Part shown: positions 9,192 to 19,300 of the stretch, piece after piece
Numbering within the stretch: the stretch's first letter is position 1
Layout of the letters: the number at the start of each line of letters is the position of its first letter
NCBI GenBank assembly: GCA_009731375.1
Contig: BJOX01000021.1
Location: forward strand, 671,407 to 735,406
Direction of reading: 5' to 3'
From: Paulinella micropora
Taxonomy: Eukaryota > Cercozoa > Imbricatea > Euglyphida
DNA length: 64,000 nucleotides
Made by a program: the position numbers and the translations under genes
Notes under the pieces: model-generated
What the model saw: the letters and a program-made list of their open reading frames with translations, nothing else
Told to the model about the DNA's origin: nothing
The model's database searches: none

Positions 9192-12090
9192 CTAAGCAGG
9201 AGAAAAAGAAAGTCTGCACAGCGCCTCGATAGAAAGAACTTCCTTGTTCCAGGCCCGGACTTTTTTGACCCACAGCTCTTTCTTGTCTGTTGGGTACTTG
9301 CCGCCCAGGTTCCGTTGCGGGACCCAGACCTCACCTCGCCGACGGCAGCGCGACAGGGCTGTGTACACGATCTTGCCCAGGTGGTAGTTTCGCGGGCAAA
9401 ACGGGGTGGGTGACAGCACCAGGTAGACCGTGTCAAACTCGTTGCCTTGCACGCACATGTCGGTCTGCGCGAACGCCAGGCTCAGCCCGTCGTCGCCGTG
9501 TTGGCTCTTGCCTAAACACGCAGCGGGGAGGGAAACGGCTCTTGAACTCGGGATAGGCTACGTTTGCACTGGCCTCGGGCGGCAAACAGCTCTCGTCGAC
9601 GGCGACGGCGGCGGGCGTGGAGGGCCACAAAGGAGACTCACTTACATTGGGTAGTAACCCAAACTGTCCGTCCTCCCGCCGGCGCCTCTTACGCCCACTC
9701 GTGCACCTGAGCTTTTCTTCTTTTGCTTGCTGTTGTCTGATTCTTTCTTCTTCTTCCTGCTGCTGCCTGAGACTGTCCTTCTCTTGTTGCCGTTGCTCGA
9801 GTATGTCAAGGCATTGTTTGCACGCTACCGATTCCTTGGCACGCGCCAACGCTTTGGACGCCAGCCGCACTTTCGCGCCTAAGTATAGTGAGTAGGCAGG
9901 CGGCTGATGGGATCGCCGGAAGACGTCTGGTCGCTCTTTAGCTTGGGCCAAAAAGGCCAGCCCCCTGTTTAGCAGAGTAGCTTCCTCCTTACGCACAACC
10001 ACAATTTGCCAGCTCGGAAAGATCTCGCGGCCCTGCGCTAGTTTCTCTTCCAAAAAGCCCTGGCTCACAACCAGTCTGTGTTCTTCGTGCCAATGCTGCA
10101 GCTTGCGGTAAAATCCCTGCCAGTTCGACTTATCAAACTCACCCCCCTCACGGGGCGTCTGGTAATCCAAGTAGTGAATGCACCTGTCGAGCCACCCCGC
10201 GTGCGCTACTACGCTGGACGAGCTGCGGAGTGTGCTAGCCAACAGCTGCGCGTGGCAGAGCTCTTCGGTGCCGACCTCCCGGCGGTGAACGTGTTTCAGC
10301 TCTGCGCATGAGTCCGGGAACAGCCGGCGCAGGATGAAGTGGACGGAGCCGTAGCCGATGGGCGGGAGCTGGCAATCGTCGCCCAGAAAGAGGAACAGTC
10401 GGTAGTTCGGGGCCAACGTGTCCAAGGCACGCAGCAGTTGCAGGCAAAACGCGGGCGACATCAGCGACACCTCGTCGACCACGCAAGTGTACGGCACCTG
10501 GTTTTCAACGACTGTGTCCCGCCCGCTGCCGGAGCGTACGCGTAGCCAGGCCTGTGTCTTGTGTGCAGGTAGTTCCAGCGCGGGCGTCGTCACGGTGCCT
10601 TGGGCGGGCTTTGATTCTTCGTCCTCGTCACTGGAGATCGAAGGCGCTTGCTTCTTCTTGATCGCACAGCCGGCTAGAGCGCGGCTGGCCGCGACCTCGA
10701 CCGCGTTGCAGGTCATGGCTACAAACAGGACGGGCTTAGAGATCAGCTCTTTGACATGCGTGGCCACAGTAGTCTTCCCCGTGCCTGCAGCCCCACTCAG
10801 CAGCCCCACCGCCCCTGACAAGCATTTTAGCAGGGCCGCCGCCTGCTCCTGAAACAGGCTTGTTTGCGACACGCCGCGCGGCGGGCCAGCATCTGCTGCC
10901 TCCTGAGCTACTCGACGCAGCCTGCTGATAACCTGCGACTCTTGGTTAAACAACCAGCGCGGTGCGTAGGTCGTCGAGCCCACGCGGACCCACGGCGAGC
11001 CGGCCGAAGCCTGGCTCTCGGGTGCTTGGGCCCACCATTGCTCCAAGCATTTCCGTATTTCTGACCTCTTGCTTAAATCGAGTTCAAAGCCTTTATCTTT
11101 CGTAGACCACTTTAAAAAGCTGCACCAAGGTTTCCTGGGGAATTCGATAGAAGCCTTGGGGTCAGGCTCTAGTCTTTCTTGCAATTGGCAACAGCCCAAA
11201 AAGTCCATCTTCCCCTCGTCCGATCTGCATTCTGCTGTGTATGGCAAGCATTCTAGCAGCCATTGGCTCTTGTCTTGACTGACTTTAAAACACGAGTCAT
11301 TGCGCACAGTCAACGTATTGCACAGCCAGAAATGCACCAGGATCATTTCGCGTTTTTTGTCTCCAAACATATTGTAAATGTCCAGCTTGACGTCCGCAGA
11401 CAGGCTTTGAAAACGTGCCGGGGACAGGCACCAAGGGGCGCTCAGCAGGTTGGGGCTGTCAGTACCACAGTCCGCAGCTACGGCCTCGTCCCCGCGCCAC
11501 AACTTGGGCTCGTAAAATACGCGCGGGTCACCTGTCTCCACCGCATCTAACCAGTGCCTGCGCTCCTTGGCGGAGAATTTGCGGCACAGCTTTGCCAGAG
11601 GCAGGGCCTTTGCAAAGTAACACCACCGGGGGTCCTCATCGAGTAGCAGCAGGACCTGGAAGACGGACAAAGAGTCGTCGTCGTCGTCCGCCTCTGCGGG
11701 CTCGTCTGCCTCACTATCGCTCTCGGTCTTTGAGTTCGCCTGGCAGGTGCCATCTACGTCACTCCGCAACCTCCCTGGCCCGCGCAACATTCCATACCGT
11801 TTGCGCAGCTCCTGTTGTGATTGCAGTTCTAATCGGACTGCGCCCTGGGTAAAGTTGTAGCACCGCTTTTTTCTGTCCAACGCTTTTCCACTCGCCAGCA
11901 GCACGTGCTTGATAAAGCGGCCATGCTTCTCTCTTTGCAAAATCGCATACAACCAAGCGGGGCAGGAGTGCGCAGAATACCCCGGCTTCAAACACAGCCT
12001 ATTTTGTAAGCTCGGCAGCTCTTCTAGCGCGACAAACTTTTCATCTTGGTACCGAGGTTTCCAAAAAGTCCAACTAGCCCTAGCTAACAT
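9192..12090 (-). CDS. SF1 helicase, Pif1/RecD-like, with one frameshift near 9530
   Basis: From ATG 12090 one frame runs 885 residues. Walker A GAAGTGKTT is at about 433-441, Walker B VVDEVSLM at 537-544 and motif III GDDCQLPPIGYG at about 570-581, the order of Pif1/RecD-type 5'-3' DNA helicases. The end of this frame is nonsense, while an overlapping frame (9458-9192) supplies the missing C-terminus, with LAFAQTDMCVQGNEFD in the place of the usual LAWA-TIHKSQG motif and VYTALSR as motif VI. The switch falls at a GGGGAGGG run near 9524-9533, so an indel error or a recent mutation is likely. The IHKSQG core itself is replaced by DMCVQGN, unusual for the family. An acidic insert lies at about 120-140 and a Gln/Glu-rich coiled coil at about 765-805. 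The N-terminal 400 residues are not recognised. The gene is divergent from D5 copy 1, suggesting a replication module. Confidence 0.75.
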
Positions 12091-12323
12091 CTCTTGCGGC
12101 CCCCGGCTGCGCTCTAGTTACAAGTTTCTGTATCTTGTAAAAGTGAAATACTGAGAAACCAAACGATGGTGTCGAGAACGGGGCGCCCCCCCCCACCCCC
12201 TCCCCCTCCCCCACGTCTCCCGTCCCCAAAGGGAAGTCAGAGGGGAGGGGGGGCAGGAGGGAGGGAGGGGGGGGGGGCGCAGGAGGGGCTCGGGGTCGCA
12301 GGCCCTGTTCTGAACGGCGGTCG

Positions 12324-12339
12324 TATCACGCGCGTGATA
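12324..12339. promoter_or_regulatory. 16-bp perfect palindrome TATCACGCGCGTGATA
   Basis: TATCACGC and GCGTGATA are exact reverse complements with no spacer. The right half overlaps the GTGATATGGCCGAAA left arm of the next element, and GTGATACGGCCGAAA follows 20 bases later. It could be a dimeric regulator site or part of a hairpin element. Confidence 0.5.
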
Positions 12340-12420
12340 TGGCCGAAACACGGCCGTGATACGGCCGAAATGGGCAGTTGCCAAAATGTCCCTCGGTACT
12401 GCCCTTTTCGACCATATCAA
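12333..12420. promoter_or_regulatory. Inverted-repeat leader element, copy 2 (upstream of D5 copy 1)
   Basis: Left arm GTGATATGGCCGAAA, right arm TTTTCGACCATATCAA; their reverse complements match over about 14 bases. Between them lies AATGTCCCTCGGTACTGCCC, conserved with the other copies. The element is followed by a leader also found after copies 3 and 5, and then a G-run. It may be a promoter or operator, an RNA hairpin or a small mobile element. Confidence 0.6.
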
Positions 12421-12838
12421 AACAGCAGCAACAACAACTCGTCGTCAGCAGAAGAAGTTTTTGCCAGGGCTAGCAAGGGGGGAGGAAAGGGAGAGAGAAG
12501 GGAGAGAGAAGGGAAGGGGGGAGGGAAGGGGGGGGGGGGGGGGGGGGAAGGGGGGNNNNNNNNNNNNNNNNNNNNNNNNNNNNNNNNNNNNNNNNNNNNN
12601 NNNNNNNNNNNNNNNNNNNNNNNNNNNNNNNNNNNNNNNNNNNNNNNNNNNNNNNNNNNNNNNNNNNNNNNNNNNNNNNNNNNNNNNNNNNNNNNNNNNN
12701 NNNNNNNNNNNNNNNNNNNNNNNNNNNNNNNNNNNNCCCCCCCCCCCGCCACCAACACCTTTCTACTTTTGTACAAGACACAAAGAAGAAGCTCGTCGCT
12801 CCTTAACACACACACAGAAGAGAGAGGGACGCTACCAC

Positions 12839-15754
12839 ATGTCCCACCCCGCTCCGGCGCAAGCCGCTGCACAGACTGGCAAGCGCACCCTGCCGTCGTC
12901 CGTTGAGAGCACGAGCGATGCACTCACCCCAGAGAGCCCGCACAAGCGCCCGTGCAACGCAAAGGGGCCCAAGCACAGAGTCTGGCTCGGCGAATACAAT
13001 AGCACGAACTGGAACAGCAGAGGCGTCCTGAACGAGTTTCTCCAGCTGCGGTGCGGTTGTGCTGGTGCCTCTCTCTACACCGTCAAGCACCTTCCGGAAC
13101 AGGAAGACCCGCACCTGTTTGAGCTTCAATACACGTGCCGGGGTACTAGTACTCGCCTGAGTCGCCCTTGCCTGGCCCACAAAGGCGTTTTCCATCGCGC
13201 GGGGAACAATAACGCCAGCGTCCGAGTTACAGAGTACACCCTCACCCTGGATGTTGTTTGCTGCGACACCCAATGCGCGGCCAATAAGCACCCAGCGCGC
13301 TTCGATCTGGAGGAACTAGAGGAAACAAAAGCAGCCTGGCGCAGGGGGCAGGCCGACTACGACAACGACACGTGGCTCAACCTCACCGCAGAAGACGACG
13401 ACGGCGACGAGGGCAGAGAGCTTGCGCAGGAACAAGGACAACACTGCCCTGCAAGCTCGAGCTCGAGCAGCGCTGGACCGGCTGCCCCAGCCACGGTGGC
13501 CGGCAGGGATTGGTTTTCTCGACACCTGGCGCGCAGATTTCTGTGCAAACAACGCCATCACAGTAACGTAGGCTTTAATCTCACTCCAATGAAAAAGAAA
13601 GATGGTTTATACATCGAGTACCGTGAAGACAGCGCGGGATCACGACGGCACCCCTGCCCTGCCTACGACGGTTTGACTCATGACGGCAGTAACGCGTACA
13701 TCGAGCCCTCCCCCGAATTCATGCACGTGTCCGTCCTCTGCAAGGAAGAAGCGTGCAAGAGACTGGGGCCAGTTCTTTTCAAGGTACAAGATCACGAGGA
13801 GAAGCTGCACGGCAGCCGGAATCCGAGCACGGCAAGAGGTAGCAACGCAAAAACCAATCAGGAAGTCAACAAGGCAAAAGAGCCCGGGCAGGAAGAAGAG
13901 GACGACGAGGAAAGCGACGACGAGGAGACAAGGGCAGCAAAGGCAGCGGAAGCAAAGAAGAGAGATAAGAGATACCGAGCACGTCTGGAGCGCCTTTTAG
14001 CCCAACTCGCCCCCCTTCCGCGGCCTGCAAAACTGGACTACGTCGGGCAAGACTTGCCGTCTGGAACACTGGAAAAAGCCTGCAAGCAGAGAGAACACGT
14101 ACTCAGAGAGTCAGTAAAGCTTTTTATGAAATATTGGGCACGAGAGGCCGCCGCCGAGCGCAAGTTCGATTCATTACAAGCCAGAGGCTCGGGAGAGGAA
14201 CTGAAGGAGCAGGGAAGTTTTGAGGAGGGTTCGGGGGAGGACTCGGACAGTGCTTCGGACAAAGATCATTGGAAAGACATTTTCCGAGAGCGATACGAGC
14301 ACGCCAGAAAAGAGTTGGTGCAGCGGCTAACTTTGTTTATGAATGATTATCTTTGCCACATCAAGGGGCTCAGCAAAGAGGCAATCGCAGTCTTTTGGGG
14401 GCAGGGACAAGGGAAAACGTGGGTACTAAAACCCATCGACGACTTTAAGTACCAAGGGGATGATCTCGAAATCAAGCTTCCTTCATCTTCAATCAAGCTA
14501 AAAAGCAAAACAAACAAGGAGAGAAGAGAGCCCAGTGGCACCGTCGAACTCGACAGGGGCGTGATGACCACACTCCGTAAGGCTTGGCTCCAAAGCAGCA
14601 GGCGCAGAATCGCTAAAAGTATAGATTTTTTTACGAACCCCAGGGAAGAGGCTCTGCACAACACACGCTACAGTGACCGCGAGACAGACACATTGAACTG
14701 GTTTACAGGCTTTCGGGTTTCAACGCAGCAAGTTAGGAACTACATGGAAACCAACGGGCTCGACGACGCTGCCATGCACCAGCTCGCCGCCCCTTTTCGA
14801 GAGTACGTGCACGACATCCTGGCTGGAGGGGTGACACAAATGTCACGCTACCTGTTTAAGTGGTTGTACACTCTTCTGCGCGAAGGAAAGAAGCCTGAGC
14901 AGGCTTGTGTCTTTATCTCCGAACCAGGTGCTGGTAAGACAACGTTAATCGAGCTGTTATCACGCGTCATTGGGGAACAATGGGTTTTTGTGTCGTCAAA
15001 GCCAGAGGAAATAATGGGCAAGCACAATTCCCATAGCTTTAGAGTTCTTGTGGTGAGCGAGGAGGCCACATTGGATAGCACGAACAAGTTGGGGTCCAAC
15101 GCCATGAAAGAAAAAATCGCTTCAAAAAAGCTTAACATTAACCCCAAGTTTATGCCTCTTTTTGCAGTCAGGGACCCCAGCGGGCATATCTTCAATAGCA
15201 ATTACCAGAATACGGTTCTCGTGGAAAAAGGAGAGTGTCGCTATATATTTTACCCCGTGTCCAACAAATTTGCCAATCGCATACGCACGACGTCGGCCAA
15301 TGAATACTTTGCACGCCTTCGTGCGCTGCCCGATGAGATCTTAGCTTGGCAACTGTTTCTTTCGCAAGACTCGCAAGTGGACGGAATCGATCTACGTCAG
15401 GATGCAATGTACAATACGGAGGTTTTTTGGCAAAGTGCGTTCTGCAGTGCCCCCCTGCACGTCCAGTTTTTTTACGAAACCATCAAGAATAGCAAACCCC
15501 TCGATGAGGTGGGGAGTCCCTCGCACTGGGAGCCCAAGCATTGGCACAAAAAATACAACAGCTGGTGCACGGAGAGCCGAAATGGATTTTTCACGGCAAA
15601 GAACATAGTCACCTTTGAGCGCGATCTTAAATACTATTTACAATGGGATTCACAGGCCAGACGTCTACTGGCAGGGCTCTCAATTGAAGAGCAGCTGATG
15701 CACATCAAGGCCAGAATCACTGGCGTATACGAGGTGCACAGTGCTGAGAATTAG
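12839..15754 (+). CDS. D5-type primase-helicase, copy 1 (Walker motifs intact)
   Basis: 971 residues from ATG 12839 (MSHPAPAQ), a start shared with copy 2. Residues 1-160 hold a Cys-rich segment absent from copy 2. A Cys/His region with CPAYDGLTHDGSNAY lies near 270-285, as in primase C-terminal zinc regions. A D5_N-like region with NWFTGF is near residue 620. An SF3 AAA+ helicase core follows, with Walker A EPGAGKTT at 695-702 and Walker B VLVVSEE at 736-742. D5 proteins of large DNA viruses unwind and prime DNA at replication forks. An Asp/Glu/Lys-rich charged linker near 340-380 and a Ser-rich run near 205-210 look disordered. No catalytic archaeo-eukaryotic primase motifs are visible, so it may be helicase only. 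AATAAAA at about 15814 could be its poly(A) signal. Confidence 0.8.
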   Translation: MSHPAPAQAAAQTGKRTLPSSVESTSDALTPESPHKRPCNAKGPKHRVWLGEYNSTNWNSRGVLNEFLQLRCGCAGASLYTVKHLPEQEDPHLFELQYTCRGTSTRLSRPCLAHKGVFHRAGNNNASVRVTEYTLTLDVVCCDTQCAANKHPARFDLEELEETKAAWRRGQADYDNDTWLNLTAEDDDGDEGRELAQEQGQHCPASSSSSSAGPAAPATVAGRDWFSRHLARRFLCKQRHHSNVGFNLTPMKKKDGLYIEYREDSAGSRRHPCPAYDGLTHDGSNAYIEPSPEFMHVSVLCKEEACKRLGPVLFKVQDHEEKLHGSRNPSTARGSNAKTNQEVNKAKEPGQEEEDDEESDDEETRAAKAAEAKKRDKRYRARLERLLAQLAPLPRPAKLDYVGQDLPSGTLEKACKQREHVLRESVKLFMKYWAREAAAERKFDSLQARGSGEELKEQGSFEEGSGEDSDSASDKDHWKDIFRERYEHARKELVQRLTLFMNDYLCHIKGLSKEAIAVFWGQGQGKTWVLKPIDDFKYQGDDLEIKLPSSSIKLKSKTNKERREPSGTVELDRGVMTTLRKAWLQSSRRRIAKSIDFFTNPREEALHNTRYSDRETDTLNWFTGFRVSTQQVRNYMETNGLDDAAMHQLAAPFREYVHDILAGGVTQMSRYLFKWLYTLLREGKKPEQACVFISEPGAGKTTLIELLSRVIGEQWVFVSSKPEEIMGKHNSHSFRVLVVSEEATLDSTNKLGSNAMKEKIASKKLNINPKFMPLFAVRDPSGHIFNSNYQNTVLVEKGECRYIFYPVSNKFANRIRTTSANEYFARLRALPDEILAWQLFLSQDSQVDGIDLRQDAMYNTEVFWQSAFCSAPLHVQFFYETIKNSKPLDEVGSPSHWEPKHWHKKYNSWCTESRNGFFTAKNIVTFERDLKYYLQWDSQARRLLAGLSIEEQLMHIKARITGVYEVHSAEN

Positions 15755-15908
15755 AAAAAGAGAACATATCTTTTGCACTAGTAAGGAGTTGGTGCTGACT
15801 TTTTCTGGCAACAATAAAACAAATGGCATTTTACGACAATTGGTTCAGAGTTTGATTTCATTTTCATAATACGCACGATTCATTTGTGGGGGTAATCTAG
15901 CGTCAAGC

Positions 15909-16002
15909 GAGCTGCTAACACGCGTCATAGGAGAGCAACAAATTAATACTTACTTCCAGTAAAATTAATCAGCTCACGGACACAATAACCCGTGTCAGCA
16001 GC
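15909..16002. repeat. Imperfect inverted repeat whose arms resemble D5 coding sequence
   Basis: Left arm GAGCTGCTAACACGCGTCAT and right arm ATAACCCGTGTCAGCAGC (reverse complement GCTGCTGACACGGGTTAT) are separated by about 56 bases. Both arms translate, on opposite strands, to the Glu-Leu-Leu-Thr-Arg-Val-Ile that follows Walker A in the D5 genes. A related pair lies after copy 2 at 19565-19647. Confidence 0.6.
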
Positions 16003-16040
16003 CCCACAGATTGTTGGCTTATCAGCCTATGGCTCTGAGC

Positions 16041-16100
16041 CATGGCCCAAAGGACGTCCTTCCATAATGTCCTCCTGTATTGCCTTTCTGGCCTTATCAA
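16041..16100. promoter_or_regulatory. Inverted-repeat leader element, copy 3 (upstream of D5 copy 2)
   Basis: CATGGCCCAAA, CATAATGTCCTCCTGTATTG and CCTTTCTGGCCTTATCAA align with copy 2 in order and spacing, followed by the same AACAACTCGTCAGCAGAA leader. The arms are more diverged here than in the other copies. Confidence 0.5.
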
Positions 16101-16171
16101 AACAACTCGTCAGCAGAATAAGTTTTCGCCAGAGGTGGAAGTGGAGAGGGGCATGGTAAGTGGAAGTGAAG

Positions 16172-16217
<46 letters not shown>

Positions 16218-16327
16218 NNNNNNNNNNCACCTTGTCAAAGGCACGAAGAAGAAGCTCTTGTGGGTGAGAAAGCTTTCCTCAAAGAAGCGATCGTCGCCAC
16301 AAAAAAACAGAGGAGAGGGCGCTACAA

Positions 16328-19300
16328 ATGTCCCAGCCTGCTCCGGCGCAAGCTACTGCACAGACTGGCAAGCGCGCCGTATCGTCCGTTAAGAGCAAGG
16401 GCGATGCACTCACACCAGAGAGCCCGCGCAAGCGCCCGTGCAAGGACCCCGCTGCCGCCACGGCCCACCGCGACGAGAGAGAAAAAAAAGAAAATGAAGA
16501 AAACCACCTAGCCAGCTCGAGCTCAAGCAGCGACCCTCGCGGACGGCTTGTATTACTAGATGGTGGAGATCCGAGCGCGGGGAGTCGAGATGGGCTGAGC
16601 GCTGGGCTGAGCGCTGGGCTGGCTGCCCCAGTTACGATGGCAGGCAGGGATTGGTTTTCTCGACATCTGGCGCGCAACTTTTTATGCAAACAACGCCACC
16701 ACGATTCAAACGTTATTTTCAAGGTCCTCCTTAATAAGGAAAGACCAAACGGCTTTGAAATTGAATATCGCAAGAACAGTGCTGGGTCGCGATCTCACCC
16801 CTGTCCTGCTTACGATGGCTTGGTCCACGACGGCAGTAAAGCGTACATTGAGCCCTCCCTCGAATTCATGCACGTGTCCGTCCTCTGCAAGGAAGAAGCG
16901 TGCAAGAGACTGGGGCCAGTTCTTTTCAAGGTACAAGATCGCGAGGAGAAGCTGAGCGGCAGCCGGAATCCGATCACGGCAAGAGGTAGCAACAGGAAAA
17001 CCAATCAGGAAGTCGCCGAGGGGAAAGAGACCGGGCAGGAAGAAGATGACGACGAGGAAAGCGACGACGAGGAGACAAGGGTGGCAGAAGCCGCGAAGGC
17101 AGAGAAGAGGGACAAGAAATACCTAGCACGTCTGGAGTATCTTTTGGCCAAACTCGCCCCCCTTCCGCGGCCTGCAGAACTGGATTACATTGGGCAAGAC
17201 TTGCCGTCTGGAACACTGGAAAAAGCCTGCAAGCAGAAAGAACACGTACTCAGAGAGTCAGTAAAGCTTTTTATGAAATATTGGGCACGAGAGGCCGCCG
17301 CCGAGCGCAAGTTCGATTCATTACAAGCCAGGGGCTCGGGAGAGGAATTGAAGAAGCAGGGAAGTTTTGAGGAGGATTCGGGAGAGGACTCGGACAGTGC
17401 TTCTGACAAAGATCATTGGAAAGACATTTTCCGAGAGCGATACGAGCACGCCAGAAAAGAGTTGGTGCAGCGGCTAACTTTGTTTATGAATGATTATCTC
17501 TGCCACATCAAGAGGCCCAGCAAAGAGGCAATCGCAGTCTTCTGGGGGCAAGGACAAGAGAGAACGTGGGTACTAAAACCCATCGACGACTTTAAGTACC
17601 AAGGGGATGATCTCGAAATCAAGCTTCCTGCATTTTCAATCAAGCTTCCTTCATCTTCAAGCAAGCTAAAAAGCAAAACAAACAAGGGGAGAAGAGAGCC
17701 CAGTGACATCGTCGAACTCGACAGGGGCGTGATGACCACACTCCGTAAGGCTTGGCTCCAAAGCAGCAGGCGCAGAATCGCTAAAAGTATAGACTTTTTT
17801 ACGAACCCCGGGGAAGAGGCTCTGCACAACACACGCTACAGTGACCGCGAGACAGACACATTAAACTGGTTTACAGGCTTTCGGGTTTCAACGCAGCAAG
17901 TTAGGAACTACATGGAAACCAACGGGCTCGACGACGCTGCCATGCACCAGCTCGCCGCCCCTTTTCGAGAGTACGTGCACGACATCCTGGCTGGAGGGGT
18001 GACACAAATGTCACGCTACCTGTTTAAGTGGTTGTACACTCTTCTGCGCGAAGGAAAGAAGCCTGAGCAGGCTTGTGTCTTTATGTCCGGCTCAGAGGCT
18101 GGGGGCTCGGCTTTTGTTGAACTACTGACACGCGTTATCGGCGAACAATGGGTTTTGGAACTGTCCAAACCTGCAGAACTAACAGGCAAGTACAATTTCC
18201 ATCTTGGTTTTAGGGTGCTTGTGGTGAATAACAACAACATGGTCGGATCCAGCGCAATGCAAGAAAACATCATTGCAAAAAAGCTTAACCTCAACCCCAA
18301 GTTCATGTCCATCGTAACAGTCAGAGATCCAAGCGGGCTTTTTTTCAATTGCAATCACAGAGGGACGATCCTCGTGGAAAAGGGAGAGCGTTATAAATTC
18401 TTCCCTGTGTCCAACAGATTTGCCAACCACACGACGTCGGCCCAGGAATACCTTGCACGCCTTCGTGCGCTGCCCGACGAGGTCCTAGCTTGGCAATTGT
18501 TTCTGTCGCATGACTTGCACGCCTCTTCACATCTATCTGCCCAAATCCCCCAAGAGCAACAGTCTCAGTACGCCAGAGACCAAAAGACTAGCTTAGAGAA
18601 AATCCCCCCCCTGCCGCAGCCCGGCCTTGACAGCCAAGTGCAGGCGCCTGGTCCCTTGGACGTCAAGGCCAGGCCTCCCGCTGTGTGCGCTTCCCCACAG
18701 GAGCACCTAAATATGGAGGCGCGCGGTTTAATCGTTCCCTTCGGCAAGTACAAAAACAAAAGCCTGAGCGAAATGCTGCAAGACGCTGTCTATGTTGAAT
18801 GGGTATGTGGGCAGGGGCTTATGCCAGAATTCAACAAGTTCTTCATAAGTGGGCTCGGTCCGGAGGCGCACGGAGGTGACGCTCACTTTCCTCCCCGTAT
18901 TTTTACGGCCTACGAGTCCGAAATACACAAGGCCGCCAAGCACAGTATCTGCAATTGGCTGCGCGAGACCAATACAGATGGTTGGGTCAAATGGGGCCCC
19001 ATCGACATCTATAACGGCATGGAGAAGCGACCTCACAAAGGTATTTTTTGTGAATATCCTATTACAAGGTTTGGGATAGGCCTAGAACGCACGTGGCGGC
19101 AGTGCGCGGACATGCATGTTGAGGCTGCAAACGACTTGTCCCAACTCCAGGACAGTCATCCAAGGTGTGCGGTGCTGGATGTCGTCGTCGTGGCAGAAGA
19201 GAGACCAGTGGCGGGGATCGAGATTGTGTACACAAACCCCGTTTCAAAAGAGAAAGCCCAGCGGCTGGGCTCGCTCTGCGCCGAACACAACCCAGGCTTT

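Larger units (their letters stand above)
12121..12838. other. Divergent promoter region of helicase and D5 copy 1, with gap
   Basis: It contains C- and G-runs around CCCGTCCCCAAAGGGAA (12218-12235, a motif also seen at 4018 and 4352), a perfect palindrome, the inverted-repeat element, a leader with AACAACTCG and AGTTTTTGCCAGG, a G-run, N at 12556-12736 and an ACACACACAGAAGAGAG leader before the D5 ATG. Confidence 0.6.
15755..16327. other. Intergenic region between the D5 copies
   Basis: It contains the 3' flank of copy 1 with AATAAAA, the imperfect inverted repeat at 15909-16002, the leader element at 16041-16100, an AGTTTTCGCCAGAGG leader, a G-run and a 10-N gap (16218-16227). The last 100 bases (AAGAAGAAGCTC...) match the leader of copy 1. 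Confidence 0.6.

Noticed and set aside
12356-12838. N-terminal extension of D5 copy 1 through the gap
   Set aside because: It would be translated from a G-run, N and leader sequence; the ATG at 12839 is shared with copy 2.
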